From positions 18,318 to 82,317 of the forward strand of contig JAJFGG010000121.1 in the NCBI GenBank assembly GCA_021776235.1: a stretch of DNA of 64,000 nt, read 5' to 3'. Shown here piece after piece: positions 26,822 through 35,439 of this stretch. Each line of letters opens with the position of its first letter. Positions within the stretch are counted from its first letter, which is position 1. The stretch is from Alphaproteobacteria bacterium (GTDB taxonomy: Bacteria; Pseudomonadota; Alphaproteobacteria; GCA-2731375). The notes beneath the pieces were generated by a model that saw only the letters and a program-made list of their open reading frames with translations, did no database searches and was not told where the DNA came from. A program made the position numbers and the translations under genes.

Positions 26822-28900
26822 ATGGCCTATCGCCTGGGCATTGATATCGGCGGCACTTTCACGGATTTCGCCCTGTTCAACGAAGCGGACGGCAGCGTCG
26901 CCATTCACAAGCAACTGACCACGCCCGATGATCCGTCACGCGCCGTGCTGCAGGGTACCGCCGGCCTGCTGGCCGGCCATGACCTGGACCTGGCCGCGGT
27001 GGTGGAGATCGTGCACGGCACCACCCTGGTGACCAATGCGGTGATCGAACGCAAGGGCGCCCGCACCGGCATGCTGACCACGCGGGGCTTCCGCGATGTC
27101 CTCGATATGGCCCGGGAGAAACGTTACGACGTGTTCGATCTACGCCTGGTCTTTCCCGACCCTCTGGTGCCACGGCGCTGGCGCGGCGAGGTGGACGAGC
27201 GCTGCCACTATGACGGCAGGGTTGAAATACCTCTTGATCTGGCAGGCGCCCGGGCCACCCTGACCGGCCTGGTCGAGGAACACGGCATCGAATCCCTGGC
27301 CATCTGCCTGCTGCATGGTTACGCCAACCCGGGCCATGAACAGGCCTTGCGCGAGATGGCGGCGGCGGCCTATCCCGATCTCATGGTGTCCCTGTCTTCG
27401 GAGGTCTCGCCGGCATGGCGGGAGTTCGAGCGCTTCACCACGACCTGCATCAACGCCTTTACCCAGCCCATGTTCGATCAGTATCTGGGCCGCCTGGAGG
27501 CGGGCCTGGCGAACCTGGGCTTTACGGGACGGCTGTTCGTCATGTCTTCCAGCGGCGGCACCCTGACACCCGGCACGGCACGGCGCTTTCCGGTCCGGGT
27601 GATCGAATCCGGCCCGGCGGCGGGGGCCCGGATGTCGGCCTTTCACGGCCGCGTCCTGGGCCGCCCGGAGCTGCTGTCTTTCGACATGGGCGGCACCACG
27701 GCCAAGGGCGCCCTGATACGGGGCGGCGCGGCGATCAAGGTCTATCACCAGGAGATTGCCCGCGCCCACGGCTTCAAGGCCGGCAGCGGCCTGCCCGTAC
27801 AAAGCCCGGTGATCGATATGATCGAAATCGGCGCCGGCGGCGGCTCTATCGCCGAGGTCGATGTGCGCGGCACCATTTCCGTCGGCCCGCACAGCGCCGG
27901 TGCCGATCCGGGCCCGGCCTGCTATGGCCGGGGCGGCACGGCCCCTACCCTGACCGATGCCAACCTGGTCCTGGGTTATCTCGACCCGGGCTTCTTTCTG
28001 GGCGGCGCCATGACCCTGGATACGGCCGCCGCCGAGCGGGCTATCGGCGGGCAGATCGCCGGGCCATTGGCATTGACCCCGGCCCGGGCCGCCTGGGGCA
28101 TTCACGAAATCATCGATGAAGACGTGGCAAGAGCTTTTCGCATCCATGCCTCTGAACGGGGCTTCGACTATCGCGGTTCTTCCATGGTTGCCTTTGGCGG
28201 TTCCGGCCCGGTGCATGCCATGGGCGTGGCCCGCAAACTGGGCATACCGCGGGTGATCTTTCCCGCCGCCGCCGGCGTCATGTCGGCCCTGGGCCTCCTC
28301 GCCAGCCCGCTGATCTTTGAAGTGGCGCGGACCCGGCAGGCCTTTGTCGCCGACCTGGCCCAGGCGGATTTCGCCGCGACCTTCGCGGCCCTGGAGGCCG
28401 AAGCCATGGCGCCCCTGACTGCCGCCGGCATCAGCCCCGATGCCCTGACCGTCAGCCGGCAATTGGACATGCGCTATCACGGCCAGGGCCATGAAATTGA
28501 GGTCAATCTGCCCGCCCATACCACGGTCGATGCCCTGCCGGCGCTCTTTCGCGAACATTATGCGGCCGTGTACGGCGCGGCCCTCCTCGATGCGCCCCTG
28601 GTGGTGACCACCTGGAAGGTGGAGGCATCGGCGCCGCCGCCCGAACTGGCAACCGCCCGGCCGCCCGCGGCGGGCGAGGCGACTGCGAAGGGCACCCGGC
28701 AGGCCTATTTCCCGGGCGGCTATGTCCCGACGCCGGTCTATGACCGCTATGGCCTGGGCCTCGGCAGCGCTATTGACGGCCCGGCCCTGATCGAGGAACG
28801 GGAGTCGACGGTGGTGATCGGCAGCGGCGAACGGGTTCAGGTTGACGATTTCGGCAACCTTGTCGCCGAATTGACCAACAACGAAGGGACATCGTCATGA
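26822..28900 (+). CDS. hyuA: Hydantoinase/oxoprolinase subunit A
   Basis: A 692-residue ATP-dependent cyclic-amidase A subunit. It opens YRLGIDIGGTFTDFALFN (phosphate-binding motif of the ASKHA fold), followed by HGTTLVTNAVIERKGA, LSFDMGGTTAKGALI and IGAGGGSIAEVDVRG. Relatives are N-methylhydantoinase, 5-oxoprolinase and acetone carboxylase; the sequence alone does not choose. With HyuB, four bases overlapping downstream, it should hydrolyse a cyclic amide using ATP. A GGGAGACAG site precedes the ATG, 54 bases after the molybdenum subunit. Confidence 0.92.
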   Translation: MAYRLGIDIGGTFTDFALFNEADGSVAIHKQLTTPDDPSRAVLQGTAGLLAGHDLDLAAVVEIVHGTTLVTNAVIERKGARTGMLTTRGFRDVLDMAREKRYDVFDLRLVFPDPLVPRRWRGEVDERCHYDGRVEIPLDLAGARATLTGLVEEHGIESLAICLLHGYANPGHEQALREMAAAAYPDLMVSLSSEVSPAWREFERFTTTCINAFTQPMFDQYLGRLEAGLANLGFTGRLFVMSSSGGTLTPGTARRFPVRVIESGPAAGARMSAFHGRVLGRPELLSFDMGGTTAKGALIRGGAAIKVYHQEIARAHGFKAGSGLPVQSPVIDMIEIGAGGGSIAEVDVRGTISVGPHSAGADPGPACYGRGGTAPTLTDANLVLGYLDPGFFLGGAMTLDTAAAERAIGGQIAGPLALTPARAAWGIHEIIDEDVARAFRIHASERGFDYRGSSMVAFGGSGPVHAMGVARKLGIPRVIFPAAAGVMSALGLLASPLIFEVARTRQAFVADLAQADFAATFAALEAEAMAPLTAAGISPDALTVSRQLDMRYHGQGHEIEVNLPAHTTVDALPALFREHYAAVYGAALLDAPLVVTTWKVEASAPPPELATARPPAAGEATAKGTRQAYFPGGYVPTPVYDRYGLGLGSAIDGPALIEERESTVVIGSGERVQVDDFGNLVAELTNNEGTSS

Positions 28901-30567
28901 CGGCGGCAGCCACGCAACAACAGAGCCTGGATGCGGTCAGCGTCGGCATCATGTGGGACCGTCTGGTCGCCATTTCTGATGAGATCGTGACCACCCTGGT
29001 GCGGACCTCGTTCTCGACCATCGTCAGCGAAAGCTATGACCTGACCGTGGCCCTGATGGACAGGGATGGTCAATTGATGGCCCAGGGCACCTACAGCGTG
29101 CCGGTGTTCATGGGCACCGCGCCCGCGACCCTGCAGCATATGCTCGACCGCTTCCCGGCCCATAGCCTGCGGCCCGGCGACGTGGTGATCACCAACGATC
29201 CCTGGCTTGGCACCGGGCATACCTTCGATATCAATGTCATGCGGCCGGTTTTCCAGGGCGGCCGGCTGATCGCCTATGTCATGAGCATTACCCACTTGCC
29301 GGATATTGGCGGTCTGGGTTTCGGCGCGGCGGCGCGGGAGATCTATCACGAAGGTTTGCGCCTGCCGGTCTGCAAGCTGTTCGAGGCCGGGCAGCGCAAC
29401 GACTTTATCGTCGAGTTGATGCGCAACAATGTCCGGGCCGCGGACCAGGTGATCGGCGATCTGCTGGCCAACGTCACCGCCACCAAGGCCGGCGAGGATA
29501 TGCTGGGCGCCTTCCTGGCGGAATACGGCCTGGCTGATTTTACCGCCCTGTCCGGGGAAATCCGCGGCCGCTCGGAAGCCGCGACCCGCCAGCGCATCGC
29601 CCGGATGGCCGACGGCAGCTACCTCAACGAAATCCAGATCGAGGGCGTGGACGGCCCCCTGACCCTGGCCTGCCGCATCGACATTACGGGCGATGCCATG
29701 ACGGTTGATTTTGCCGGCACCGCCCCCGCCGTGCGCCGGGGCATCAACGTGCCGTTCTGTTACACCCGGGCCATGGTGCTGTATTCCATGAAATGCCTGA
29801 CCGTGCCGGAATTGCCCAACAACGGCGGAAGCGTCGTCCCCATCACCGTCACCGCGCCCACGGGCTGTCTGTTGCACGCGCAGCCGCCCTCGCCCACGGG
29901 GGCGCGGCACATGATCGGTCATTTCGTCTCGCCCCTGGTGTTCGGCGCCCTGGCCGGGGCGGTGCCGGACCAGATCCAGGCCGATTGCGGCATGCTCGAT
30001 CTGATGACCTTTCAGGGCCGGCACCGGGACGGCCATGATGTCTCGACGATCTATTTCGCCTCGGGCGGCTTCGGCGCCCTGGCCGGCCGCGATGGCGCCG
30101 AGACCACGCCCGGGCCCTCGAACATGGCCGTGGTGCCCGTCGAGGTCTGGGAGACCCTGACCTCCACCACCATCGAACATAAACGCCTGCTGCCGGATTC
30201 GGGCGGCGCCGGCGCCGCCCGCGGCGGCCTGGGCCAGGAGGTGGTGATCCGCAATGACAGCAACAATCTGCTGACCGTCTTCTGCATGGCCAACCGGACC
30301 GAATTTCCCCCCCTTGGCATAATGGGCGGCAGCCCTGGCCGGCTGCGACAACACCGCGTCAATAATGAAACCGTGGACCCGAAAGGACATTACGAACTGC
30401 AGCCCGGCGACCGCATCACGATGATCGAAGCCGGCGGCGGTGGCTATGGCGACTCGTCCGGGCGGTCACGGGAGGCGATCCAGGTAGACCTCGAAGAAGG
30501 TTTCATAACTCCCGAAGGCGCTGCAAGGGACTATGGTATTGATTACGGGACGTTCGAACCCAGCTAA
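28897..30567 (+). CDS. hyuB: Hydantoinase/oxoprolinase subunit B
   Basis: A 556-residue B subunit, normal length. Family landmarks are DRLVAISDEIVTTLVRTSFS, VITNDPWLGTGHTFDIN, MSITHLPDIGG, VPFCYTRAMVLYSMK and DSGGAGAARGGLGQE, ending with a glycine-rich DRITMIEAGGGGYGD. It functions with HyuA and closes the nine-gene operon. The protein is only distantly like the HyuB at 40057, so the two pairs are probably not recent duplicates and may have different substrates. Confidence 0.92.
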   Translation: MTAAATQQQSLDAVSVGIMWDRLVAISDEIVTTLVRTSFSTIVSESYDLTVALMDRDGQLMAQGTYSVPVFMGTAPATLQHMLDRFPAHSLRPGDVVITNDPWLGTGHTFDINVMRPVFQGGRLIAYVMSITHLPDIGGLGFGAAAREIYHEGLRLPVCKLFEAGQRNDFIVELMRNNVRAADQVIGDLLANVTATKAGEDMLGAFLAEYGLADFTALSGEIRGRSEAATRQRIARMADGSYLNEIQIEGVDGPLTLACRIDITGDAMTVDFAGTAPAVRRGINVPFCYTRAMVLYSMKCLTVPELPNNGGSVVPITVTAPTGCLLHAQPPSPTGARHMIGHFVSPLVFGALAGAVPDQIQADCGMLDLMTFQGRHRDGHDVSTIYFASGGFGALAGRDGAETTPGPSNMAVVPVEVWETLTSTTIEHKRLLPDSGGAGAARGGLGQEVVIRNDSNNLLTVFCMANRTEFPPLGIMGGSPGRLRQHRVNNETVDPKGHYELQPGDRITMIEAGGGGYGDSSGRSREAIQVDLEEGFITPEGAARDYGIDYGTFEPS

Positions 30568-30668
30568 CGGCAAGGCGGGGTACGCTGGGGAGCTGTTAGT
30601 ATCGGCAGCAGGAAACAATAGGGGTAAGCGTCCGCCTTTATTTTTGTTGATATTGTGGAGGACTGGTT

Positions 30669-31415
30669 ATGAAGCTGGCCTATCAGAACTGGCTCGTACA
30701 ACTGGGTTATGCAGATGGAACTGTCCAAGCGCAGATGCATCGCGCAACGCGGGTCGAGGAATGTTATGGCGATTTAGACGAACACTATGATCGTGACCAA
30801 CTTCAAAGCGTGATCCACGAATTGAAATACTCAACAGAAGACGAGAGACGCGACAAGCCAAACCCGTCAAGAATTCCATTCAGCGGAAACAACCGAAACA
30901 ATCTCGCCTCATATAGAAATGCGACTGAACGTTACTGCAAATTCCGCAGGGAGATGGTCAACGACGAAGATATCGCTGACAACTCGACCTTAGCAATGAA
31001 GGATTCAGAGGACGTAGGCAATGAGCGCGGCCAGCTTATTGGGTTGGAGCGGGATATGCAATCAACATTGCGTCGCGCCATTACGCAACTGGAACCCGGT
31101 CTAAAGATCATTGATGAGGGAGCGGAGCGTTCGGTTTCTTCCGGATTTATTGACATTACGGCAAAAGACGCAAAAGGCTCAGTTGTTGTTATCGAACTCA
31201 AGACTGGAACTGCCAGGCAGAAAGCTGTTGGGCAAATTCTGAGCTACATGGGAGATATCGCGGATGAAGAACCCGACGCCGACATAAGGGGTATATTGGT
31301 TGCCAGCGACTTTGACAAGAAGGCTCGAGCCGCCGCACGAATGGTACCTACTTTGTCGCTTCGAGCGTACAAGGTGCACTTTGAATTTACAACTGCTGAT
31401 GAGACGCCCACATGA
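30669..31415 (+). CDS. NucS-like (DUF91-type) nuclease-domain protein
   Basis: A 248-residue protein. The C-terminal half (about 115-245) carries a restriction-endonuclease-like core similar to NucS/DUF91: LEPGLKIIDEGAERSVSSGF, IDITAKDAKGSVVVIELKTG (Asp and ExK catalytic residues) and DIRGILVASDFDKKA. The first 100 residues, with FSGNNRNNLASYRNATERY, form a separate helical domain that I cannot name. Orphan NucS-like proteins occur in defence or mobile contexts; here a transposase scar lies just downstream and the GC content falls. GTGGAGG lies upstream of the ATG. Confidence 0.75.
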   Translation: MKLAYQNWLVQLGYADGTVQAQMHRATRVEECYGDLDEHYDRDQLQSVIHELKYSTEDERRDKPNPSRIPFSGNNRNNLASYRNATERYCKFRREMVNDEDIADNSTLAMKDSEDVGNERGQLIGLERDMQSTLRRAITQLEPGLKIIDEGAERSVSSGFIDITAKDAKGSVVVIELKTGTARQKAVGQILSYMGDIADEEPDADIRGILVASDFDKKARAAARMVPTLSLRAYKVHFEFTTADETPT

Positions 31416-31524
31416 ATACCAACGAGCAATGTGCTCGAGTTGATCGTCAAGATCGACGGAAAAAGTTTGAACGAGCAAGGAGTCGACCAATCTAATGTTT
31501 TTTCGAAAGGCAAAGGGCCAAATT

Positions 31525-31585
31525 TTTCTTCTTGAATACTCGGCATCTGACTACACAGACGATTACTAGGAAATTCAAGAAGAAA
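31525..31585. repeat. Inverted repeat at RAYT-associated element
   Basis: TTTCTTCTTGAAT at 31525-31537 is exactly complementary to ATTCAAGAAGAAA at 31573-31585, with 35 bases between. The right arm continues into GACCTGACCC, a sequence often found at the ends of REP-associated tyrosine transposase elements. Related sequence without the left arm recurs at about 36480 and 38240, so this is one copy of a small dispersed repeat. Confidence 0.65.
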
Positions 31586-31590
31586 GACCT

Positions 31591-31713
31591 GACCCTCCCT
31601 TTATTGAGTATCCCGGTGCGGTCTATCACGTCACCGCGCGGGGCAACGGCAGGCAGGTGGTGTTTCTCGACGAGGGCGGCCGCAAGGGAATTGAGGTTCA
31701 GGCTGTTTTCTAG
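31591..31713 (+). pseudogene. REP-associated tyrosine transposase (RAYT, TnpA_REP) N-terminal remnant
   Basis: The frame from 31591 reads PPFIEYPGAVYHVTARGNGR then QVVFLDEGGR before stopping at the TAG at 31711. The IEYPGAVYHVTARGN block is the hallmark N-terminus of RAYT/Y1 transposases of the IS200/IS605-like superfamily. No start codon, HUH motif or catalytic Tyr remains, so the gene is only a fragment. It directly follows the inverted repeat described above. Confidence 0.75.
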
Positions 31714-31829
31714 ATATTTCGGTGTCTGCAGGCTGCTGACACATTTGACCGGACGACCAATCAGGTCTTGAGCAAAATCGAAACTGGTCCGGCCGCTTTA
31801 GGGTGGCTAGGCGCGCGGCCCAACGCCGT

Positions 31830-32579
31830 TCATTCGATACCGCCGGCCGTCCTGAGCATGCGGATAACCCCTTCGTGGTCCGCCGCAAGGGAATTCCGTT
31901 GGCGGGCGAATTTGTATCCCAGTATGGCGATGCCCAGCGCTGACTTGCCGACATCGTTGCGGGCGTTGACGGCGGCCCCGCGGGCGAGCAACAGCCCTAC
32001 GGCCGCGCGGTGGCCGCGGCTTGCCGCGTAGGACAGCGCCGTCGCGCCGACGTCGGATCCAGCGTCGATTGGGACTCCCAGATCAAGCATCGCGGTGATG
32101 GCAGCGGTCTCGTTCATCTCGGCCGCGGTGTGCAGCACCCGCCGCCTGAGCGCGGCGGCCCCTGCGCCGCCGTCCCGCGCTGTCAGGTTGGCGAGATCGC
32201 CGTTGCTGGCATCGGGCTTGACCTGATAGAGAATGAGGGCGACTTCAGCCTGTCCGTCCGCCAGTCCGAGGACGGCGATATCGCCGACCGCATAAACCCG
32301 GCAGCCGCCCGCACCGCGGCGCCGGCAGTCCTTGAGCGCCTGTTCGACGGCCTGGCCCGGCCAGCTCCGCCCCTGGCTTTGTCCCCATTCCCCCCATTCC
32401 GGGTCGACGGCGAAGGCCTTGTAGCGGGAACTGTGCGGCGGCAGCTGCCGGTATTGCTGAAACGGGATCTGCGCGGGCTGCGGCGGCGGCTCAACCTCCG
32501 ACGCCGCGGCGCCCAGCACCAGGCCGATGGCGCCCAGGAGCACGGTTATGGCGGGAAAGCTACGGCGTCGCATCACCAT
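31830..32579 (-). CDS. Secreted ankyrin-repeat protein with DUF4189-like N-terminus
   Basis: A 249-residue protein. A signal peptide (about residues 1-27, ending VLGAAASEV) is followed by a domain with QALKDCRRRGAGGCRVYAVG, a pattern of DUF4189-like secreted domains, then about three ankyrin repeats (VLHTAAEMNETAAITAMLDL, DVGATALSYAASRGHRAAVG, DVGKSALGIAIL). It likely acts in the periplasm as a binding scaffold; no partner is apparent. GC-rich like the core genome. Confidence 0.7.
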   Translation of the reverse strand: MVMRRRSFPAITVLLGAIGLVLGAAASEVEPPPQPAQIPFQQYRQLPPHSSRYKAFAVDPEWGEWGQSQGRSWPGQAVEQALKDCRRRGAGGCRVYAVGDIAVLGLADGQAEVALILYQVKPDASNGDLANLTARDGGAGAAALRRRVLHTAAEMNETAAITAMLDLGVPIDAGSDVGATALSYAASRGHRAAVGLLLARGAAVNARNDVGKSALGIAILGYKFARQRNSLAADHEGVIRMLRTAGGIE

Positions 32580-32760
32580 AGTTTATCACAAGAATGCTGA
32601 ACTCCAGATAGAAGTACACCACGCTTGCATGCGTAGGACCTGGTACTTCCCTTACGATACCTAGCAAAAGGCATCGACGTGAAAACGTCTCCGGACACCA
32701 ACTTGCCAGAGCCGTCAAAAACATCAATCATCGACCGCGAAATTGAAGGTTTTCTGGCAA

Positions 32761-33441
32761 ATGGTCTACATCATCGGTTTCCTGGTTATCGCGGCAATCA
32801 TCTACGGACCTTTCATTTGGGCCCGGCTGGTGCTGTCGTGGCACGGCACCGACCGCACGGACCTGCCGGGCACGGGCGGCGAATTTGCGCGCCACCTGCT
32901 TGACCAGGCCGGCGTCGATGATGTCGCGGTTGAGATCTCCGGCTCCGGCGATCATTACGACCCGGGCGAGAAATCGGTGCGGCTGGAAAGCCGGCACATG
33001 GACGGCCGCTCCATCAGCGCGGTCGCCGTGGCCGCGCACGAGGTTGGCCACGCCCTGCAACACCGCGACGGCGACACGGCATTGATCCGCCGCCAGCGCC
33101 TGATCGAAAAAACCGCGAAACTGGAACGGCTCGGCAGCGCTATTATATTTCTGGCCCCCGTCGCCGGTCTGATCACCCGGCATCCTGCACCGCTCTTCAC
33201 CATCGCCGCCATAGGCGTCGGCGTCATGGCCATTCGCGTGATCGTTAATCTCGTCACACTACCCGTGGAACTGGACGCCAGCTTCAACCGTGCACTCCCG
33301 GCCCTAACCGCGGGAAAATACCTCGAAGGTCCCGATCTCGAGGCGGCCCGCAGGGTATTGGGCGCCTGCGCGCTTACCTACGTCGCCGGATCGTTGGCAT
33401 CCTTGCTGAATTTCTACCGTTGGATCAGATTTTTCCGGTAG
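32761..33441 (+). CDS. YugP-like membrane zinc metallopeptidase
   Basis: About 226 residues. An N-terminal membrane segment (IIGFLVIAAIIYGPFIWA), then SVRLESRHMDG and the zinc motif AAHEVGHALQH (HExxH), two further hydrophobic segments (IIFLAPVAGLI, TIAAIGVGVMAIRVIVNLV) and the conserved ELDASFNRALPAL with a probable third ligand. This matches the membrane zinc metallopeptidases related to Bacillus YugP (Zn_peptidase_2). Substrate unknown. I use the ATG at 32761; an upstream TTG at 32743 is possible. No strong ribosome site is visible. Confidence 0.87.
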   Translation: MVYIIGFLVIAAIIYGPFIWARLVLSWHGTDRTDLPGTGGEFARHLLDQAGVDDVAVEISGSGDHYDPGEKSVRLESRHMDGRSISAVAVAAHEVGHALQHRDGDTALIRRQRLIEKTAKLERLGSAIIFLAPVAGLITRHPAPLFTIAAIGVGVMAIRVIVNLVTLPVELDASFNRALPALTAGKYLEGPDLEAARRVLGACALTYVAGSLASLLNFYRWIRFFR

Positions 33442-33511
33442 GATGCAGAGCAGCAGGGCAGATCATTTTCGACATTACACCGTGTCCCCTTTGCTCTCAA
33501 ACTGGGGTACG

Positions 33512-34228
33512 TCATTCCGTGAGAACTTTCATTTCAAATTTTCGCAGCACTTCTTCTGTCGTGACAACGTCGGCGAATTGCCGGTCCATGTCGAACAAAC
33601 TGATATCATGGGATATCCCGATGCGGTCAAAGACACAATCGGCGGGGACGATGGCGCGGTAGTTATGGGCCGCCGCATCAAAGACTGTCGCCCGTATGCA
33701 ATTGGAGGTGGCGCCGCCGACAACGACCAATGTGTCGATGCAAAAATGGATCAACATGCCGAGCAGCGGCGTACCGTGAAAGGCGCTGGGTTTCTTTTTG
33801 ACAAAAACGTAATCGCCCAACTGGGGCGCGATGTCGGCAACAATCTCGCTGCCGATGGTGCCATCAAGACACCAATATTCGGATTCCAGCAAGTCGCGCT
33901 TCAGGCGGTAGACACCCATGTCCGAACCATCAGGCGCAAGCACGAACCGGGTATAAAATACCGGCACCCTGGCCGCCCGCGCCGCGTCCAGCAAGATCCT
34001 GGTTTTGTCCAGGGCGGCCCATCCGCTGGGGCCGCAACGAGAGGGATATCTATCGTCGTCCTGATCCCGTGTCCCAACCATGTAGTTCTGACAATCTATG
34101 ACGATCACCGCCGGGCGTTCACCAAACCCCATGCGCCGGGCGAAGCGGCCACGGTCGATCACGCCCCTGTCATGTGCGTCGAGATACTTTTCCCAAACAG
34201 GCGGCGGTGTTGCTGGTCGATCAGCCAT
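33512..34228 (-). CDS. Isochorismatase-like cysteine hydrolase
   Basis: A 238-residue cysteine hydrolase of the isochorismatase fold, closest in layout to N-carbamoylsarcosine amidohydrolases. The triad is visible: Asp in AVIVIDCQNYMVG, Lys in VFVKKKPSAF and Cys in GGATSNCIRATVFDA. It probably removes an N-carbamoyl or amide group. Its ATG at 34228 shares one base with the stop of the upstream CoA-transferase gene (TGATG), so the two are translationally coupled. Last gene of a three-gene minus-strand unit. Confidence 0.85.
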   Translation of the reverse strand: MADRPATPPPVWEKYLDAHDRGVIDRGRFARRMGFGERPAVIVIDCQNYMVGTRDQDDDRYPSRCGPSGWAALDKTRILLDAARAARVPVFYTRFVLAPDGSDMGVYRLKRDLLESEYWCLDGTIGSEIVADIAPQLGDYVFVKKKPSAFHGTPLLGMLIHFCIDTLVVVGGATSNCIRATVFDAAAHNYRAIVPADCVFDRIGISHDISLFDMDRQFADVVTTEEVLRKFEMKVLTE

Positions 34229-35439
34229 CAAATTGCTCCCATATTTCTGAGGCGTTTGAAGTCCTCTTCGTCCAGACCAATTTCTCCGCCAAGGATTTCC
34301 TGGTTGTGTTCGCCCAGGCGAGCGCCGGCGAAACGAACTTCCCCCGGCGTGCGGGAGAGGAAGGGGAAGGCATTTTGCATGCGAACGGAACCCAGTTCGC
34401 CATCGGGCACCGAGATAATGTCCTGGCGGGCGAGATACTGCGGATCCTCGAATATCTGCGAGATGTCATAAACCGGGGCGATGGCGGCCTTGGCTTCTTC
34501 GAAATTCCGCAAGACCTCGTCCAGATCATGCATGGCAATCCAACCGCCAACGATGGCGTCGACCTCCTCGACATGGGCGATGCGGCTCTCGGAGGTTTCG
34601 AAACGGGGGTCGTTCGCGGCCTCCTCCCCACCGGTCAGAATAAGAACCCGCCGCACGATCGACGGAGCTGCCGCCGACAATGCGACCCAATGATCATCTT
34701 TCGTGCGGTAGGTGTTTCTGGGCGCGTTGTTGATTGAGCGATTGCCTGTGCGCCCTTGGATCATACCGGTCTGATCGAACAATGTCGGTTGATACCCCAA
34801 CAGCGCGAAAAGCGGCTCGTAGATGCTGAGGTCGATATACTGACCAAGGCCGCTGCCTTCGGCATCCCGTTCGTACAGCGCGAACATGGTCGCAAATACG
34901 CCATAGTGTGCCGCAACGCCGTCGGCCAGGCCGAAGGGGGGCAATGTCGGCGGGCCATCGGTTTCACCGGTAATATGGGCAAAGCCGCTGAAAGCCTCGG
35001 CCAAGGTACCAAAACCGGCGTGTCCGCGCATGGGTCCAGTTTGCCCGAAACCGGTGACCCGCACCATCACCAGGCCAGGGTTGATCTCGGAAAGGGTCTC
35101 CCAGCCCAGGCCCCAGCTCTCCATCGTGCCGGTGCGAAAGTTTTCGACCACCACGTCGGCGTTGGCGACCAGTTGCTTGAAGATCCCAGCACCCGCTTCA
35201 GATTTCAGATTGAGTGTAATGCAGCGTTTGTTGCGCGATACCACTTTCCACCACAATGGTATGCCAGCCTTTTTCTGACCGACCGAGCGCAAGGGATCAC
35301 CATCGGGATGTTCGATCTTGATAACATCAGCCCCGAAATCCCCCAGAATTGCGGCCACCAGAGGGCCGGCAAATATAGTCGCGCAATCGAGCACCCGCAG
35401 GCCCTTGAGTGGCAGGTTGGCATTACTGTCCACTGTCAT
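34228..35439 (-). CDS. Class III (CaiB/BaiF-type) CoA-transferase
   Basis: About 403 residues. Family blocks: LPLKGLRVLDCATIFAGPLV, LGDFGADVIKIEHPDGDPLR, RNKRCITLNLKSEAG, VENFRTGTMESWGLGW and VRVTGFGQTGPM. After GHAGFG the usual catalytic-Asp position of formyl-CoA transferase is Gly in this reading, as in a subgroup of the family, so the mechanism may differ. It moves CoA between carboxylic acids. Starts are ambiguous (ATG at 35457, 35454 or 35439, or GTG at 35433); all overlap the CitE-like gene upstream. Confidence 0.88.
   Translation of the reverse strand: MTVDSNANLPLKGLRVLDCATIFAGPLVAAILGDFGADVIKIEHPDGDPLRSVGQKKAGIPLWWKVVSRNKRCITLNLKSEAGAGIFKQLVANADVVVENFRTGTMESWGLGWETLSEINPGLVMVRVTGFGQTGPMRGHAGFGTLAEAFSGFAHITGETDGPPTLPPFGLADGVAAHYGVFATMFALYERDAEGSGLGQYIDLSIYEPLFALLGYQPTLFDQTGMIQGRTGNRSINNAPRNTYRTKDDHWVALSAAAPSIVRRVLILTGGEEAANDPRFETSESRIAHVEEVDAIVGGWIAMHDLDEVLRNFEEAKAAIAPVYDISQIFEDPQYLARQDIISVPDGELGSVRMQNAFPFLSRTPGEVRFAGARLGEHNQEILGGEIGLDEEDFKRLRNMGAI

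Larger units (their letters stand above)
31416..31829. other. Repeat and RAYT scar region
   Basis: About 410 bases between the NucS-like gene and the ankyrin gene. It holds a 13-base inverted repeat, one copy of a dispersed repeat and a broken REP-associated transposase start (listed separately). The remaining 31714-31829 has no recognisable gene. Confidence 0.5.

Noticed and set aside
26822..30567. Acetone carboxylase
   Set aside because: HyuA/HyuB resemble its alpha and beta subunits, but no gamma subunit gene lies beside them and the context favours hydantoinase-type activity.
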